Positions 61,605 to 64,000 of a stretch of 64,000 nucleotides of DNA are shown here, piece by piece (position 1 is the stretch's first letter; each line of letters begins with the position of its first letter). This DNA is from Hymenobacter guriensis (GTDB taxonomy: Bacteria > Bacteroidota > Bacteroidia > Cytophagales > Hymenobacteraceae): contig NZ_JADWYK010000001.1 in assembly GCF_015773195.1 (NCBI RefSeq), forward strand, positions 310,001 through 374,000. The letters are read 5' to 3'. Made by a program: the position numbers and the translations under genes. A model generated the notes under the pieces. That model made no database searches and was not told the origin of the DNA. It saw nothing but the letters and a program-made list of their open reading frames with translations.

Positions 61605-62288
61605 CTAATCCCAGGCAAATGGGGCAGCGCAGGCCGCGTCGTTGTTGCCGGGGGAGTTCACCTGCACGCCTACCGTGTATTCGTGCATCAGCTCAGCCGC
61701 GTGGGGGCGCAGCAGTTGTAAGTGTTCCCGAGCGCCGGTGTGGTCGTCGAGCCAGGCCAGCTCCGCCTCGCGGCCGGGCAGAATCACGGGCATCCGGTCG
61801 TGGATTCCGGTCATGAGCGTGTTGGGCTCGGTGGTGATGATGGTAAAGGTAGGCTCAACCTCTCCGGTTTCGCGGTTCACCCATTCGTCCCAGAGGCCGG
61901 CCAGCGCAAACGGCTGCTCGGTGCGCAGCAGTATGCGGTGCGGCACTTTGGGACCTTTGCTGCCCGTAGCAGGCCGCTGCCACTCGTAGAAGCTGTCGGC
62001 CAGCACCAGGCAGCGCCGGCGCTGCAGCAGCTGCCGGAACGAGGGCTTCTCGGGCAGCGTCTCGGCGCGGGCGTTGATAGGCTTGGGCGCCGCTTTCACG
62101 TCCTTCACCCAGGCCGGCAGCAACCCCCACTGAAACAGCTGCACCTTGCCCGGCTCCGTGTTGGTGATGATGGGCAGGCGCTGGGAAGGCGCGGCATTGT
62201 AGGTAGGCGCCACATCCGGCGGCACGGAAGCCTCAAAGCGTTTTTCCAGGATGGAAGGGGGAACAGTGAGCGTATAGCGGCCGCACAT
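61605..62288 (-). CDS. SRAP domain protein (YedK/HMCES-like abasic-site sensor)
   Basis: A 227-residue protein starting MCGRYTL, so the catalytic Cys2 is exposed after Met removal. It shows the SRAP conserved residues: the VAPTYNAAPSQRLPIITN segment, NARAETLPEKPSF (Asn/Arg/Glu active site), LVLADSFYEWQR, and TIITTEPNTLMTGIHDRMPV with the conserved His. SRAP proteins form a covalent bond with abasic sites in single-stranded DNA and so protect it. The start at 62288 is firm because of MCGRY; the open frame continues upstream through a tRNA gene and is not coding. Confidence 0.95.
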   Translation of the reverse strand: MCGRYTLTVPPSILEKRFEASVPPDVAPTYNAAPSQRLPIITNTEPGKVQLFQWGLLPAWVKDVKAAPKPINARAETLPEKPSFRQLLQRRRCLVLADSFYEWQRPATGSKGPKVPHRILLRTEQPFALAGLWDEWVNRETGEVEPTFTIITTEPNTLMTGIHDRMPVILPGREAELAWLDDHTGAREHLQLLRPHAAELMHEYTVGVQVNSPGNNDAACAAPFAWD

Positions 62289-62459
62289 AAAGCAGGAGAA
62301 ATAGGAACCCAGCCCCCACGGCTGGCTCCTCTGCTTACGGCTTTCAGGGAAGCACTGTTCGATATCGGCCCAGGTATACGGCCGGTTACGCACCCATTTC
62401 ACAGCCCACAGCCAGCAAAAGAAAAAGCCCCGCTTCCGGGCCGGAAACGGGGCTTTCTG

Positions 62460-62544
62460 CAGAGAAGGAGGGATTCGAACCCCCGGAGGTTTAACCCTCA
62501 ACGGTTTTCAAGACCGCCGCAATCGACCACTCTGCCACTTCTCT
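62460..62544 (-). tRNA. tRNA-Ser (anticodon UGA)
   Basis: On the reverse strand a type II tRNA with a 7-bp acceptor stem (AGAGAAG/CTTCTCT, discriminator G), D-arm GGCAGAGTGGTCGATTGC, anticodon loop around CTTGAAA (anticodon TGA), a long variable arm and the T-arm GGGGGTTCGAATCCC. The 3' CCA is not encoded. It lies 80 bp downstream of a second tRNA-Ser in the same direction. Confidence 0.95.
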
Positions 62545-62624
62545 ATCTCACTATAACAGAGTTGAAATGAGGTGGGAAACACGTACCAGAAGCACGAGTT
62601 CAACACTTCACTCATTCACTGTTG

Positions 62625-62711
62625 CAGAGAGGGGGGGATTCGAACCCCCGATACCCTTGCAGGTATAACGGATTTCGAATCCGTCGCATTCGACCACTCT
62701 GCCACCTCTCT
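62625..62711 (-). tRNA. tRNA-Ser (anticodon CGA)
   Basis: A type II tRNA: acceptor AGAGAGG/CCTCTCT with discriminator G, anticodon loop TTCGAAA (anticodon CGA) on stem ACGGA/TCCGT, a long variable arm and the T-arm GGGGGTTCGAATCCCC. CCA is not encoded. It is probably co-transcribed with the tRNA-Ser(UGA) downstream from a promoter at about 62740. Confidence 0.95.
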
Positions 62712-62739
62712 AAAGGTCCCGATTGAGTGATTGGGACGA

Positions 62740-62747
62740 CAAAAGTA
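62740..62747 (-). promoter_or_regulatory. tRNA promoter -7 box TACTTTTG (minus)
   Basis: Exact TAnnTTTG match on the reverse strand, 28 bp upstream of the tRNA-Ser(CGA) 5' end. Confidence 0.6.
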
Positions 62748-62795
62748 GTCGGCGCCGCTGCTTAGCGCAAGCCGGCCGGGCGTTTTTTTTCGGCC

Positions 62796-63788
62796 CTAGG
62801 CTGATTTTTGCACTCCGCCCGGAGCTACCGCCTCACCTTTAACCACATAGCGCTTCAGGCGGCCCGTCACGGCGTCGATGCTCACGTTCACCTCGAAGCC
62901 CACGATGAGCGTCATACACACGAAGTCGAGCCAGACCATGAAGCCCACCAGTGCCCCAATGGAACCGTAGAAGTGGTTGTAGGAGTCGAAAATCTTGATG
63001 TAGAGGATGAACAGCGCCGATACCAGAAATATAAGCAGCGTGGCCACCACCGCCCCGGCCGACAGAAACGGCCACCGGTCCTGCACGGCCGGCACGTAGT
63101 AGTAAATCAGGCAGGTGATAAACAAAAACAGCCCCACCACCGAGCCGTAGCGCAGCAAAGCAATGAGCAGCGCCGTAAGCCGCTCGGGCACAATCTCATA
63201 AAACACCAGCGTATCAATAATATACGTCCCAAAGAAGATACCCGCAATGGCTACAATTAGCACTGTGGCCAGCACGATGGTGAGTAGCGTGGCAATGACG
63301 CGCTTGCGCAGGTACGTGCGGCGCTTGAAGGTATGGTACTTCTTGTCGAAGGCATCGAGCAGGGCCATGATGCCATTGGAGCTGAGCACCAGCGCCGTGC
63401 CGAAACCAAAAGAAAGCAGCCCCCCGTGCGGAATGTTCACGATGTCCTCAATGGTATCGGCAATGACCACGTACATGCCCTGCGGAATCAGATCGGAGAG
63501 AAACTGCAGGATGTCTAGGTTCAGGTTGGGAACCGGGATGTAGGGAATGAGCGTGAACAGGAAGATGATGGTGGGAAAGATGGCAATGGTGAAGTTGAAA
63601 GCCATGTAGGAGGCCCGCTTCGTTACGCTATCCAGCTTTAGCTCCAGAATCATGTGGTCCACTACCTCATACACCGAAGCCTGCCCGCCGTTGAAGCGCA
63701 ACCGCTTGAGCCACACCATCAGGCGGCGGTAGGAGCGCCCCCGACGAACATCGGACACGCGGTAGCGGCGGGGCATTCGCATGAGCAT
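62796..63788 (-). CDS. YihY/BrkB family inner-membrane protein
   Basis: A 330-residue membrane protein with about six hydrophobic segments after a basic N-terminus (MPRRYRVSDVRRGRSYRRLM). Family marks: RASYMAFNFTIAIFPTIIFL early, GLLSFGFGTALVLSSNGIMA, then GSVVGLFLFITCLIYYYVPA and FYGSIGALVGFMVWLDFVCM near the end. The molecular role of YihY proteins is not settled (older annotation as RNase BN is wrong). The C-terminus is a short charged tail. It stands upstream of the tRNA genes on the same strand. Confidence 0.92.
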   Translation of the reverse strand: MLMRMPRRYRVSDVRRGRSYRRLMVWLKRLRFNGGQASVYEVVDHMILELKLDSVTKRASYMAFNFTIAIFPTIIFLFTLIPYIPVPNLNLDILQFLSDLIPQGMYVVIADTIEDIVNIPHGGLLSFGFGTALVLSSNGIMALLDAFDKKYHTFKRRTYLRKRVIATLLTIVLATVLIVAIAGIFFGTYIIDTLVFYEIVPERLTALLIALLRYGSVVGLFLFITCLIYYYVPAVQDRWPFLSAGAVVATLLIFLVSALFILYIKIFDSYNHFYGSIGALVGFMVWLDFVCMTLIVGFEVNVSIDAVTGRLKRYVVKGEAVAPGGVQKSA

Positions 63789-63919
63789 GGCTCTCGGGTT
63801 AACTGGTTTTCTTGGTTGATGGCTGAATAGCTGACTTGTTGACAGAAAGCTGTATAGACAGAAGTGCTTATTTCACCTTCCCACTATCCAATAAGTCAAT
63901 TATCTAAGCAGACGACCAT

Positions 63920-64000
63920 TTACCCCTTCAGGAAAGCCGCCGGGGCCGGGGCGTCTGAGGGGTTGGCGGGCGGCATGAGCGGGCTATCTAGGTCGTCTTC
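63920..64000 (-). CDS. C-terminal end of a gene running off the window (partial)
   Basis: The reverse strand from the window edge reads EDDLDSPLMPPANPSDAPAP then AAFLKG and a TAA stop at 63920-63922. An acidic, Pro/Ala-rich tail of 26 residues with the GC-rich codon use of the window; the body of the gene is outside. It could also be chance frame, since only 26 codons are visible. Confidence 0.4.
   Translation of the reverse strand, partial: EDDLDSPLMPPANPSDAPAPAAFLKG

Noticed and set aside
62289..62501. N-terminal extension of the SRAP protein
   Set aside because: It would be read through tRNA-Ser(UGA), and SRAP requires Cys2 directly after the start Met.
62460..62711. Integration site at the tRNA-Ser genes
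   Set aside because: No integrase and no repeated tRNA 3' end within the window; the two tRNAs are an ordinary pair.

Overview
The window reads as a chromosomal segment of a Bacteroidota bacterium of the Cytophagales, most like Hymenobacter or a close relative. This rests on high GC with strong G/C third positions, several proteins ending in a type IX secretion (T9SS) type A sorting domain with a YPNP-type motif, a TonB-dependent receptor with a CarboxypepD-reg-like N-terminus, a PID-CTERM-type small protein, and many start regions preceded by TAnnTTTG, the Bacteroidota -7 promoter element. The genus is an inference from general family knowledge; no search was run.

Layout. 1-6750: end of a secreted-protein gene, a sodium:solute symporter, a TonB C-terminal protein, an MsbA-type ABC exporter, two overlapping unknown membrane genes and a DUF2911 lipoprotein-like/secreted protein. 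6825-12140 (minus): a second symporter with a tiny membrane partner gene, a long hairpin repeat, a large PIG-L deacetylase with an AT-rich internal patch, and a small membrane protein. 12361-21970: a subtilase, a DUF3667 protein, MOSC, DUF547, DUF2461, deoxynucleoside kinase, GNAT, CDGSH, acyl-CoA-binding protein and CinA-like genes, mostly single-gene units separated by strong hairpins. 22048-30810: a small beta-barrel-like protein, a possible kinase-fold protein, a zinc-dependent phospholipase C-like protein, a cyclophilin lipoprotein, an M13 peptidase, exonuclease VII (xseA-xseB) and a receiver-only response regulator. 30893-34781: TonB receptor, alkyltransferase-like protein, YciF-like ferritin-fold protein. 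34940-41078: an RND tripartite efflux operon (adaptor, pump, TolC) with a four-helix-bundle gene wedged between adaptor and pump. 41226-50861 (minus): two T9SS cargo proteins, a PID-CTERM small protein, and a LuxR-type response regulator with its TPR histidine kinase. 50970-64000: a second phospholipase C-like protein, a large unknown secreted protein, a VTT-domain membrane protein, an M4 metallopeptidase with T9SS tail, a PAS protein, a GH128-like glycosidase, an SRAP protein, two tRNA-Ser genes and a YihY/BrkB membrane protein.

Functionally the region is dominated by the cell envelope: export of peptidases and adhesin-like proteins by T9SS, efflux, TonB-linked uptake and two Na+ symporters, with housekeeping genes (xseAB, dNK, SRAP, tRNA-Ser) scattered among them. 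I found no CRISPR array, prophage, transposase gene or defence island. The most unusual signals are at the DNA level: a palindrome-bounded four-helix-bundle cassette inside the efflux operon, a 56-bp tandem duplication at the end of the histidine kinase gene, a composition break inside the PIG-L gene, a repeat that supplies the C-terminus of a symporter, and a 45-residue partner gene with an ATGA overlap to that symporter.
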